From: Pseudomonadota bacterium
Lineage (GTDB): Bacteria; Pseudomonadota; Gammaproteobacteria; Burkholderiales; Burkholderiaceae_C
Direction of reading: 5' to 3'
NCBI GenBank assembly: GCA_021848345.1
Contig: JAJZUV010000001.1
Coordinates: 186,001 to 250,000 of the forward strand
DNA length: 64,000 nt
Shown: positions 1 to 7,754 of the stretch, piece by piece
How the letters are laid out: each line of letters begins with the position of its first letter
Position numbering within the stretch: the stretch's first letter is position 1
Program-made: the position numbers and the translations under genes
Notes under the pieces: generated by a model
What the model was told of the DNA's origin: nothing
Database searches by the model: none
Seen by the model: only the letters and a program-made list of their open reading frames with translations

Positions 1-771
1 TTCCGCGACATCCAGGCGCAGCCGCGCAAGATCATCACCTCCCCCACCTGGTCGGGCATCGAGGACGAGAAGGTCTGCTACAACGCCGGCTACACCAACG
101 TGCACGAGCTGATCCCCTGGCGCACCCTGAGCGGACGCCAGCAGTTCTACCAGGACCATGCCTGGATGCTGGCCTTCGGCGAGGGCTTCGCCAGCTACCG
201 GCCGCCGGTCAACCTCAAGGCGGTGCACCCGGTGCGGGGCAAGTACGGCAACGGCAACCCCGAGGTGGTGCTGAACTGGATCACCCCCCACCAGAAGTGG
301 GGCATCCACAGCACCTTCACCGACAACCTGATCCTGCTCACCCTCAGCCGCGGCGGCCCCTGCGTGTGGATCTCCGAGGACGACGCGCGCGCCGCCGGCA
401 TCGAGGACAACGACTGGATCGAGGTGTTCAACGCCAACGGCGCCATCGCCGCGCGCGCCGTGGTCAGCCAGCGCGTGCGCGTGGGCATGGCCATGATGTA
501 CCACGCGCAGGACCGCCTGGTGAACACCCCCGCCTCCGAGGTCACGCACGCCCGCGGCGGCATCCACAACGCCGTCACGCGCATCGTCACCAAGCCCACC
601 CACATGATCGGCGGCTACGCGCAACTCGCCTACGGCTTCAACTACTACGGCACCGTCGGCGCCAACCGCGACGAATTCTGCATCGTGCGCAAGATGAACC
701 GCGTCGACTGGATGGACGAGCCCGCCGGCCCCGCCTACAGCCACGAAGCGCCCGCCCAAGGAGATCGATGA
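1..771 (+). CDS. narG: Respiratory nitrate reductase alpha subunit, C-terminal part
   Basis: These are the last 256 residues of the catalytic subunit of membrane-bound nitrate reductase; the gene begins before the window (the family has about 1,240 residues). NarG carries the Mo-bis-MGD cofactor and reduces nitrate to nitrite on the cytoplasmic side. What is visible is the C-terminal molybdopterin-binding barrel, with WISEDDARAAGIEDN and the conserved tail IGGYAQLAYGFNYYGT. The frame is open from base 1, so the GTG at 100 used by the ORF track is internal. The TGA stop shares a base with the narH ATG, which suggests coupled translation through the nar operon. The call is secure from the match and the neighbours narHJI. 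Confidence 0.97.
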   Translation, partial: FRDIQAQPRKIITSPTWSGIEDEKVCYNAGYTNVHELIPWRTLSGRQQFYQDHAWMLAFGEGFASYRPPVNLKAVHPVRGKYGNGNPEVVLNWITPHQKWGIHSTFTDNLILLTLSRGGPCVWISEDDARAAGIEDNDWIEVFNANGAIAARAVVSQRVRVGMAMMYHAQDRLVNTPASEVTHARGGIHNAVTRIVTKPTHMIGGYAQLAYGFNYYGTVGANRDEFCIVRKMNRVDWMDEPAGPAYSHEAPAQGDR

Positions 772-2294
772 TGAAAGTACGTGCGCAGATCGGCATGGTG
801 CTGAACCTGGACAAGTGCATCGGCTGCCACACCTGCTCGGTCACCTGCAAGCAGGTCTGGACCTCGCGCCCCGGCGTGGAATACGCCTGGTTCAACAACG
901 TCGAGAGCAAGCCCGGCGTGGGCTACCCGGTGGAATGGGAGAACCAGCAGAAATGGAAGGGCGGCTGGGTGCGCACCCCGCAGGGTTCGCTGCAGCCGCG
1001 CCAGGGCTCGCGCCTGTCCATCCTGCTGAAGATCTTCGCCAACCCCAACCTGCCGCAGATCGACGACTACTACGAGCCCTTCACCTTCGACTACGAGCAC
1101 CTGCACAAGGCGCCCGAGATGTCGGCGGCGCCCACCGCGCGGCCGCGCAGCCTGATCAGCGGCCAGCGCATGGAGAAGATCGAGTGGGGTCCCAACTGGG
1201 AGGAGATCCTCGGGGGGGAATTCTCCAAGCGCAGCCGCGACGCCAACTTCGAGGGCATGCAGAAGGAGATCTACGCCGAGTTCGAGAAGACCTTCATGAT
1301 GTACCTGCCCAGGCTGTGCGAGCACTGCCTGAACCCGGCCTGCGTCGCCTCCTGCCCCTCGGGCGCGATCTACAAGCGCGAGGAAGACGGCATCGTGCTC
1401 ATCGACCAGGACAAGTGCCGCGGCTGGCGCATGTGCGTGTCGGGCTGCCCGTACAAGAAGATCTACTACAACTGGGAAAGCGGCAAGTCCGAGAAGTGCA
1501 TCTTCTGCTACCCGCGCATCGAGGCCGGGCAGCCCACCGTGTGCTCGGAGACCTGCGTCGGACGCATCCGCTACCTCGGCGTGCTGCTGTACGACGCCGA
1601 CCGCATCGAGGAGGCGGCCGCCACGCCGCGCGAGCAGGACCTGTACGAGGCCCAGCTCGGCGTGTTCCTCGACCCGCACGACCCCGCGGTGATCGAGCAG
1701 GCGCGGCGCGACGGCGTGCCCGAGGCCTGGCTGCAGGCCGCGCGCAACTCGCCCGTGTACAAGATGGCCATGCAGTGGAAGATCGCGCTGCCCCTGCACC
1801 CCGAGTACCGCACCCTGCCCATGGTCTGGTACGTGCCGCCGCTGTCGCCCATCCAGAGCGCCGTGCAGTCCGGCATGGTGGGAACCCACGGCGCGCTGCC
1901 CGACGTCGCGCAACTGCGCATTCCGCTGCAGTACCTGGCCAACCTGCTGACCGCGGGCGAGATCGAACCCGTGCGTCGCGCGCTCGAGCGCATGCTGGCC
2001 ATGCGCTCGTACATGCGCGGCAAGCAGCTCGACGGGCGCCCCGACCTGGCGGCGCTCGCCCAGGTCGATCTGGCGCCGGACATGGTGGAGGACATGTATC
2101 GCATCCTGGCCATCGCCAACTACGAGGATCGCTTCGTCATTCCCACCAGCCATCGCGAATACGCCGAGAACGCCTTCGACCTCAAGGGTTCCTGCGGCTT
2201 CAGCTTCGGCAACGGCTGTTCCGACGGCGAGAGCGCGCCCTCGCTGTTCAGCGCCCGCAAGCGGCGCACCATTTCCATCCAGGAGCAACGCTGA
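771..2294 (+). CDS. narH: Respiratory nitrate reductase beta subunit
   Basis: Iron-sulfur subunit of 507 residues that passes electrons from NarI heme b to NarG. Cysteine clusters are visible in order: CIGCHTCSVTCK near residue 16, CEHCLNPACVASCP near 180, and CRGWRMCVSGCP near 215, followed by KSEKCIFC. The Trp in place of a Cys in CRGWRMC is the known signature of the [3Fe-4S] cluster of NarH. Two adjacent ATGs exist (768 and 771). I chose 771 because AGGAG lies 7 bases before it, against 4 for 768. The ORF track extends the frame back to 297, but that part is a shadow of narG. The end overlaps narJ by one base (TGATG). Confidence 0.97.
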   Translation: MKVRAQIGMVLNLDKCIGCHTCSVTCKQVWTSRPGVEYAWFNNVESKPGVGYPVEWENQQKWKGGWVRTPQGSLQPRQGSRLSILLKIFANPNLPQIDDYYEPFTFDYEHLHKAPEMSAAPTARPRSLISGQRMEKIEWGPNWEEILGGEFSKRSRDANFEGMQKEIYAEFEKTFMMYLPRLCEHCLNPACVASCPSGAIYKREEDGIVLIDQDKCRGWRMCVSGCPYKKIYYNWESGKSEKCIFCYPRIEAGQPTVCSETCVGRIRYLGVLLYDADRIEEAAATPREQDLYEAQLGVFLDPHDPAVIEQARRDGVPEAWLQAARNSPVYKMAMQWKIALPLHPEYRTLPMVWYVPPLSPIQSAVQSGMVGTHGALPDVAQLRIPLQYLANLLTAGEIEPVRRALERMLAMRSYMRGKQLDGRPDLAALAQVDLAPDMVEDMYRILAIANYEDRFVIPTSHREYAENAFDLKGSCGFSFGNGCSDGESAPSLFSARKRRTISIQEQR

Positions 2295-3073
2295 TGGACG
2301 CGATCACCCTGCAACGCCGGCTGCGCGCCTTCGCGCTGCTGTTCGACTACCCCGGCGAGGCCCTGCAGGCCCACGCCGACGCGATCGAGGCCGAACTGGC
2401 CGGCCTCGGCGCGCGGTCCGGCGCGAGCGCGACGGCCGCGCTGCTGCAGCACCTGCGCGACGCCGATCTGCTGGAACTGCAGGCCGAGTACGTCGACGTG
2501 TTCGACCGCGGCCGCAGCACCTCGCTGAACCTGTTCGAGCACGTGCACGGCGACGCGCGCGAGCGCGGCCAGGCCATGGTCGATCTGCTGCAGCAGTATC
2601 GCGAGGCCGGACTGGAGCTCGACAGCCGCGAGTTGCCCGACTACCTGCCGGTCTACCTGGAGTACTGCTCCATGCTGGAGCCGCAGGCGGCGCTGGACGC
2701 GCTGGGCGAGATCGCGCCGTTGCTGGTCAGCCTGGCCGCGGCGCTGGAGCGTCGCGATTCGCCCTGGGTGGCCGCCGCGGCCGCGCTGTGCGCACTGGCC
2801 GGCGAGAGCGACTGGCGCGCCAGCGCGCGCCGTGCCGCCGAGGCCGCGCGCGCCGCGCAGCAGCGTTCGCCGACTCCCGGGCCGCGCGAGCCCGCGCGCG
2901 ACATGGCGCCGCAAGGGCAGGGCGCCGACTGGAGCGCGGCGGCGCTGGACGCCGCCTGGGCCGAGGAGCCGGTGAGCTTCCTCGGCGCCTGCAGCCCGCA
3001 GGGCACGGCGGGCGCGGTGCAGGCGGTGCAATTCCACCCGCGCGCCGCGCAGGCGCGCGCATCCGGAGCTTGA
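2294..3073 (+). CDS. narJ: Nitrate reductase molybdenum cofactor assembly chaperone
   Basis: Cytoplasmic TorD-family chaperone of 259 residues that binds apo-NarG and allows cofactor insertion before membrane attachment; it is not part of the final enzyme. The family motif DRGRSTSLNLFEHVHGD is seen around residue 75, and the protein is helical, ending in an Ala/Arg-rich tail. The ATG overlaps the narH stop (TGATG), consistent with coupled translation. The real protein begins MDAITLQRRLRAF; the long upstream part of the ORF-track entry is a shadow of narH. Confidence 0.95.
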   Translation: MDAITLQRRLRAFALLFDYPGEALQAHADAIEAELAGLGARSGASATAALLQHLRDADLLELQAEYVDVFDRGRSTSLNLFEHVHGDARERGQAMVDLLQQYREAGLELDSRELPDYLPVYLEYCSMLEPQAALDALGEIAPLLVSLAAALERRDSPWVAAAAALCALAGESDWRASARRAAEAARAAQQRSPTPGPREPARDMAPQGQGADWSAAALDAAWAEEPVSFLGACSPQGTAGAVQAVQFHPRAAQARASGA

Positions 3074-3077
3074 GGCC

Positions 3078-3758
3078 ATGAACCTGTTCTTCTTCGGGGT
3101 CTACCCCTACATTGCCGGCACGGTCTTCCTGCTCGGCAGCCTGGTGCGCTTCGACCGCGAGCAATACCTGTGGCGCAGCGAGTCCAGCCAGATGTTGCGC
3201 ACCGGCACCCTGCGCTGGGGCTCCAACCTGTTCCACGTCGGCATCATCGGCCTGTTCTTCGGCCACCTGGTCGGGCTGCTGACTCCGCTGGCGGTGTTCG
3301 AGGCGCTGGGCCTGACGCCGCAGGACAAGCAGCTCATGGCCATGGGCACCGGCGGCACGCTGGGGCTGCTGATCCTGGTCGGGCTGCTGCTGCTGATCGC
3401 GAGGCGCCTGGGCGAGCCGCGCCTGAAGGCCACCACGCGTCCGATGGACTGGGTCACCCTGCTGTGGCTGCTGGCCACGCTGCTGCTGGGCCTGAGCACC
3501 ATCGCCGTGTCCGCCCACCACCTGGACGGGGCCGAGATGCTGCTGCTCATGTCCTGGGCCAAGGGGGTGGTGACCTTCCAGGGCGGAACCGCCGCCGCCT
3601 TCATCGCCAATGCCTCGCCGGTGTTCAAGGTGCACATCGTGTTCGGCCTGACCCTGTTCCTGCTGTTTCCCTTCACCCGCCTGGTGCACATCTGGAGCGG
3701 TATCGCCTCGGTGGCCTACCTGGCGCGGCCGTGGCAACTGGTGCGCACGCGTCGCTGA
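3078..3758 (+). CDS. narI: Respiratory nitrate reductase gamma subunit (cytochrome b)
   Basis: Integral membrane quinol-oxidising subunit of 226 residues with about five membrane helices, starting MNLFFFGVYPYIAGTVFLLG. Candidate heme b ligands are His53 and His63 in FHVGIIGLFFGH, and two histidines near the end in VHIVFGL and RLVHIW, matching the four-histidine pattern of NarI. It follows narJ after 4 bases. It takes electrons from the quinol pool and passes them to NarH, contributing to proton motive force during anaerobic nitrate respiration. Confidence 0.96.
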   Translation: MNLFFFGVYPYIAGTVFLLGSLVRFDREQYLWRSESSQMLRTGTLRWGSNLFHVGIIGLFFGHLVGLLTPLAVFEALGLTPQDKQLMAMGTGGTLGLLILVGLLLLIARRLGEPRLKATTRPMDWVTLLWLLATLLLGLSTIAVSAHHLDGAEMLLLMSWAKGVVTFQGGTAAAFIANASPVFKVHIVFGLTLFLLFPFTRLVHIWSGIASVAYLARPWQLVRTRR

Positions 3759-3775
3759 ACCGAGGAGTCCGAGCC

Positions 3776-4432
3776 ATGCCATCCGAGCGCAATCCCGAAA
3801 CGGCGATGCAGCAACGCCTGCTGCGCCACTTGCGCGAACGCGCGCTGTCCCTGGGCCTGGGCGAGGCCTCGCTGGGCGACGAACAACTGTTCGAGGCCCT
3901 GCTGGAACACGACCTGCGCGTGCCCGAGCCCTCCGAGGAGGAGTGCCGGCGCTACCACGAGGCGCACGCCGACGAGCTGCGCCAGGGGGCGCTGGCCGAG
4001 GCGGATCACATCCTGTTCGCGGTCACCGACACCACGCCCATCGAAGCCCTGCGGCGCCACGCCGAGGGCGTGCTCAACGCGCTGCTCGCCGGCGAGGCCG
4101 AGTTCGCGCAACTGGCGCGTGCCGAATCCAACTGCCCCTCGGCCCAGGTCGGCGGCAACCTCGGGCAGCTCACGCGCGAGCAGTGCGTGCCCGAGTTCTG
4201 GGCCGCGCTGGCGCAGCACGCACGCCCCGGGCTGCTGCCGCGCCTGGTGCCCACGCGCTTCGGCCTGCACGTGGTGCGCCTGCATCGCTTCGATCCCGGT
4301 CGCCTGCCGCCCTTCGAGGATCTGCACGAGAGCCTGGCCCAGCGCCTGCACCAGCAGTCGCTGGTGCGTGCGACGGCGTTGTACGCTGAGGACCTGCGGC
4401 GCCAGCTCGAAGCCGAGCCCGCCGCGGCCTGA
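3776..4432 (+). CDS. Parvulin-type peptidyl-prolyl isomerase linked to nar operon
   Basis: Protein of 218 residues with an N-terminal helical region and a PpiC/parvulin rotamase domain at about 80-190 (ADHILFAVTD, then FAQLARAESNCPSA and GGNLGQLTREQC). No signal peptide is visible, so it is probably cytoplasmic. It lies 17 bases after narI with GAGG before its ATG, so it probably belongs to the nar transcript and may help fold or mature nitrate reductase. NifM-like parvulins assist metalloenzymes in a similar way, but the role here is inferred from position only. Confidence 0.85.
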   Translation: MPSERNPETAMQQRLLRHLRERALSLGLGEASLGDEQLFEALLEHDLRVPEPSEEECRRYHEAHADELRQGALAEADHILFAVTDTTPIEALRRHAEGVLNALLAGEAEFAQLARAESNCPSAQVGGNLGQLTREQCVPEFWAALAQHARPGLLPRLVPTRFGLHVVRLHRFDPGRLPPFEDLHESLAQRLHQQSLVRATALYAEDLRRQLEAEPAAA

Positions 4433-4463
4433 GATCCCGCACGCCCGCCCGTACTCCCGCGCC

Positions 4464-4901
4464 ATGCTCCTGGAAAGCCTGCTCGCCTATCTGCACATCT
4501 CGGCCATCCTCGGACTGGCCGTGTTCCTCACCGCGCGCGTGGCGCTGCTGCGCCCGGAGGTGCTGGAGCAGCGCCCGCTGCTGCTGCGGCGCCTGGCGCG
4601 CCTGGACCTGTGGTGCTGGGGAGCCTTCGCCGCGGTGGCGCTGAGCGGCGCCGCGCGGGTGGCGCTGGGGGTCAAGGGCGAGGCCTGGTACGCCCACAAC
4701 CCCTTGCTGTGGACCAAGCTGGCGCTGTTCGGCGCGATGATGCTGATGGGCCTGCCCGCCAGCCGGGCCTGCAGGCGCTGGGTGGCGCTGGGCCAGGCTC
4801 CGCTGGCCGAGATCGCCGAACAGCGCCGCTGGCTCATGTGGCAGGCTCACGTGATGGTGCTGCTGCCGCTGTTCGGCGTGCTCATGGCCTACGGATACTG
4901 A
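4464..4901 (+). CDS. DUF2214-like four-helix membrane protein
   Basis: Small inner-membrane protein of 145 residues with about four hydrophobic segments: LLAYLHISAILGLAVFL, WGAFAAVALSGAARVAL, KLALFGAMMLMGL and AHVMVLLPLFGVLMAYGY. The layout resembles the DUF2214 family; the function is unknown. It follows the parvulin gene after 31 bases on the same strand, so it may be the last gene of the nar transcript, and it ends against the convergent SDR gene. The start ATG has no strong ribosome site. Confidence 0.75.
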   Translation: MLLESLLAYLHISAILGLAVFLTARVALLRPEVLEQRPLLLRRLARLDLWCWGAFAAVALSGAARVALGVKGEAWYAHNPLLWTKLALFGAMMLMGLPASRACRRWVALGQAPLAEIAEQRRWLMWQAHVMVLLPLFGVLMAYGY

Positions 4902-4907
4902 AGGTCC

Positions 4908-5804
4908 TCAGGCCTCGGCCAGCTCCAGGTTGGCCAGGTCGCTCAGCAGGCTCGGCCCCTGGGGCTCCCAGCCCAGCCAGCGACGCGTGAGCTCGCTGGA
5001 CGCCGGCACGTCGTGCCCGGCGAAGCGGGCCAGCCAGCCGAACACCTCCGGCGCCTGTTCGGCGTCGACCGAACGCACCGGCAGGTCCAGGCGCCGGCCG
5101 ATCACCTCGGCCATGTCGCGCAGCGCGACCCCGCCTTCGTTGACGGCGTGGTACTTGGCGTTGGGCTCGGCGCGCTCGAAGGCCAGGCGGTACAGGCGCG
5201 CCACGTCCAGCCGGTGCGCCGCCGGCCAGCGCTGCGTGCCGTCGCCCACGTAGGCGCAATAGCCGAGTTCGCGAAAGCGCGCGATCATCGGCGTGATCAG
5301 GCCCTGGCTGCGGGTGTCGTGCACCTGCGGCAGGCGCACAACCGCGACGTTCACCCCCGCCGCGGCGGCCAGCGCCGCCGCCTGCTCGGTGGCCGCGCGG
5401 GGATGCACCTCGGTGCCGACGATGGGGTAGTGCTCGCGCGCGGGTTCGCCGGGCACGGTGTTGGCCAATGGAACGCCCGAGGTGACCAGCAGCGGGCGCC
5501 CGGAGTCGCCCAGGCCTTCGGCGAGGGCCTGGATGACCGCGCGGTCGTCCTCGCAATTGGCGACGAAGCGGGTGAAGTCGTGCTTGAAGCCGAGGTGGAT
5601 CACGCCGTCGCAGGCCGCCGCGGCCTCGCGCAGCAGGGCGCCGTCCTCCAGCCGGCCGTGCAGCACCTCGCCGCCCGCGGCCTGCAACGCCGCGGCCTTC
5701 TCGGGCGCGCGGCACAGGCCCAGCACCGAATGGCCCGCGCCGACGAGTTGCTCGACCACGGCCGAGCCGATGTTCCCGGTGGCACCGGTGACGAATACAC
5801 GCAT
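4908..5804 (-). CDS. NAD(P)-dependent SDR, atypical/extended type, copy 2
   Basis: Short-chain dehydrogenase-like protein of 298 residues with the nucleotide-binding motif VTGATGNIGSAVVEQL at the N-terminus. It resembles the NAD-dependent epimerase-like group that accepts unknown small substrates (DGVIHLGFKHDF, then VGDGTQRWPAAHRLDVARLY). It lies 23 bases behind a paralog of exactly equal length (298 residues) with the same motif order, so the pair arose by tandem duplication. The two are probably transcribed together, opposite the XRE regulator at 6802, which may control them. Substrate unknown. The much longer ORF-track entries over this region join two frames and are artefacts. Confidence 0.85.
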   Translation of the reverse strand: MRVFVTGATGNIGSAVVEQLVGAGHSVLGLCRAPEKAAALQAAGGEVLHGRLEDGALLREAAAACDGVIHLGFKHDFTRFVANCEDDRAVIQALAEGLGDSGRPLLVTSGVPLANTVPGEPAREHYPIVGTEVHPRAATEQAAALAAAAGVNVAVVRLPQVHDTRSQGLITPMIARFRELGYCAYVGDGTQRWPAAHRLDVARLYRLAFERAEPNAKYHAVNEGGVALRDMAEVIGRRLDLPVRSVDAEQAPEVFGWLARFAGHDVPASSELTRRWLGWEPQGPSLLSDLANLELAEA

Positions 5805-5827
5805 GGGGTTTTCTCCTTGCCAGGGTT

Positions 5828-6724
5828 TCAGGCCGCGAAGTACGCGGGGTGATCGAGGTCGGCGAGCAGCTCCGGCTGTGCGGGCTGCCAGCCCAGCACG
5901 GCGCGCGTGTGTTCGCTCGACGACGGACAGTCGAGGCCGACGAATTGCGCCATCCAGCCGAAATGGGCGGCCGCCTGCTCGAGGGCGATGGAGCGCGCGG
6001 GCACGCCCAGGCGCGCGCCGATGGTCTCGGCGATGCGCCGCATCGGCACCCCCTGCTCGGCCACCGCGTGGAAGGGCCCGGCATCGGCGCCTTGTTCGAG
6101 GGCCAGCCGGAACACGCGGGCGGCGTCCAGGCGGTGCACCGCCGGCCAGCGGTTGGCACCGTCGCCGATGTAGGGCGACACGCCCTTTTCCCGCGCCAGC
6201 GCGATGATGCGCGGCACGAAGCCGTGGTCGCCGTGGCCGTGCACGGTGGGCGCCAGGCGCACCGCGGCGCCGCGCACGCCGCGCGCGCGCAGCCGCGCCA
6301 GCGCCGCTTCCGGGTTGCGGGGCAGGGCGGCCAGCTCCTGCCTTGCCGGAGTGCGCTCGCTGGACACACTGCCGGGCGCCAGCAGCGCCACGCCCGAGGC
6401 CACCACCAGCGGCCGGTCGCTTCCCTCCAGGCTGGCACCCAGCGCCTCGATGGCCACGGTCTCGTCGGCCCCGTTCTGCGCGAAGCGGGAGAAATCGTGG
6501 TCGAAGGCCAGGTGGATCACGCCGTCGGCGGACTGCGCGGCGCGCCGCAGCCCCTGCAGGTCCTGCAGCGAGCCCTCGACGACCTCGGCTCCCGCGGCGG
6601 CCAGGTCCGCCGCCTTGGCGGGGCTGCGGCACAGGCCCAGCACCTGATGTCCGGCGGCGATCAGCTCGCGCACCACGGCCGAGCCCACCCAGCCCGTCGC
6701 GCCTGTCACGAATACACGCATCAT
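5828..6724 (-). CDS. NAD(P)-dependent SDR, atypical/extended type, copy 1
   Basis: Paralog of the downstream SDR, 298 residues. The Rossmann motif VTGATGWVGSAVVREL is at the start, followed by DGVIHLAFDHDFSRFAQNG and IGDGANRWPAVHRLDAARVF, all shared in order with copy 2. It is the promoter-proximal gene of the pair, with 77 bases between it and the divergent XRE regulator. Its family (NAD-dependent epimerase/dehydratase-like SDR) includes many uncharacterised oxidoreductases, so no reaction is proposed. There are two adjacent Met codons at the start; the first was taken. Confidence 0.85.
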   Translation of the reverse strand: MMRVFVTGATGWVGSAVVRELIAAGHQVLGLCRSPAKAADLAAAGAEVVEGSLQDLQGLRRAAQSADGVIHLAFDHDFSRFAQNGADETVAIEALGASLEGSDRPLVVASGVALLAPGSVSSERTPARQELAALPRNPEAALARLRARGVRGAAVRLAPTVHGHGDHGFVPRIIALAREKGVSPYIGDGANRWPAVHRLDAARVFRLALEQGADAGPFHAVAEQGVPMRRIAETIGARLGVPARSIALEQAAAHFGWMAQFVGLDCPSSSEHTRAVLGWQPAQPELLADLDHPAYFAA

Positions 6725-6801
6725 GCTTGCTCCGAAATGGTCATGGACGCATTCTGGAAGCCGGATTTATGATGGTAAAGTAGTGAACTTATCCTAGTAT
6801 T

Positions 6802-7617
6802 ATGACTACCAGCCACCTGGGCGAATATCTGCGGGACCGGCGCATGCGTCTGGACCCCGCGGCGCTGGGCTATCCCTCCGAGCGCCGGCGCACGCCGGGC
6901 CTGCGGCGCGAGGAAGTGGCGCAGCGCGCCAACATCAGCCCCACCTGGTACACCTGGCTGGAGCAGGGGCGTGGCGGGGCGCCGTCGGCCGCGGTGCTGG
7001 ATCGCATCGCGCACGCGCTGATGCTCACCGACGTCGAGCGCGAGCACCTGTTCCTGCTCGGGCTCGGGCGCCCGCCGCAGGCGCGCTACCAGGTCAACGA
7101 GGGCGTCACGCCGCGCCTGCAGCGCCTGCTGGACGTGCTGGACCCCTGCCCCGCGGTGATCCGCACCGCCACCTGGGACGTGATCGCCTGGAACCGCGGG
7201 GCGACGCGGGTGCTGATGGACTACGCTGCGCTGGCGCCGCAGCAGCGCAACGTGTTGCGCCACCTGTTCCTGGATGCGCGCGCCCGCGCCGCGCAGTACG
7301 ACTGGGACAGCGTGGCGCGCGCCGTGGTGGGCAGTTTCCGGGTGGAGGCCGCGCGCGCCGGCGCGGCTGCCGCGGTGCAGCCGCTGGTGGACGAACTCAG
7401 CCGGCTCAGCCCCGAGTTCAGCGCCTTGTGGAACGAGCCGGAACTTCCCTCGTCGCGCCACGAGGCGGTCAAGCACATCCGCCACCCGGTGTTGGGCAGT
7501 TTCGCCTTCGAATACTCGACCTTCGCGGTGGACGGCCGGACCGACCTCAGCCTGGTGATCTACAACCCGGCCACGCCGGACGATCTCCAGCGCCTGCGCG
7601 AACTGCTGGAAACCTGA
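6802..7617 (+). CDS. XRE-family regulator with MmyB-like ligand-binding domain
   Basis: Transcription factor of 271 residues. The N-terminal helix-turn-helix (about 8-75) has the typical RRTPGLRREEVAQRANIS and WYTWLEQGRG segments; residues 105-265 form the MmyB-like ligand-binding domain (WDVIAWNRGATRVLMDY, then HPVLGSFAFEY). Members of this family commonly control a neighbouring dehydrogenase gene in response to a small, possibly lipid-like, ligand. It is divergent from the two SDR genes, with a 77-base AT-rich gap that must hold both promoters, so local control of the SDR pair is a reasonable inference. Confidence 0.9.
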   Translation: MTTSHLGEYLRDRRMRLDPAALGYPSERRRTPGLRREEVAQRANISPTWYTWLEQGRGGAPSAAVLDRIAHALMLTDVEREHLFLLGLGRPPQARYQVNEGVTPRLQRLLDVLDPCPAVIRTATWDVIAWNRGATRVLMDYAALAPQQRNVLRHLFLDARARAAQYDWDSVARAVVGSFRVEAARAGAAAAVQPLVDELSRLSPEFSALWNEPELPSSRHEAVKHIRHPVLGSFAFEYSTFAVDGRTDLSLVIYNPATPDDLQRLRELLET

Positions 7618-7754
7618 GCGGCCCGGCGCTCGGCCGCCAGCAGGTTTGCCCGCATCGGCGGACAATATCCCCTTGCCGCGCTGCGGGAATCCTCCGCAGC
7701 GGCGCGCGCCCCGCGTGCCGCTGCCCGCGGGGCGCATCGACCCCCTCCGTCCCC

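Noticed and set aside
735-2288. 517-aa ORF antisense to narH
   Set aside because: Low-complexity translation rich in Gly/Ala/Arg/His with no family features; it lies fully opposite a certain gene. Typical GC-rich shadow.
4882-6632. Long antisense-frame ORFs (518 and 574 aa) across both SDR genes
   Set aside because: One is a wrong-frame shadow; the other is a real SDR frame extended backwards through the upstream paralog. The real genes are the two 298-aa frames.
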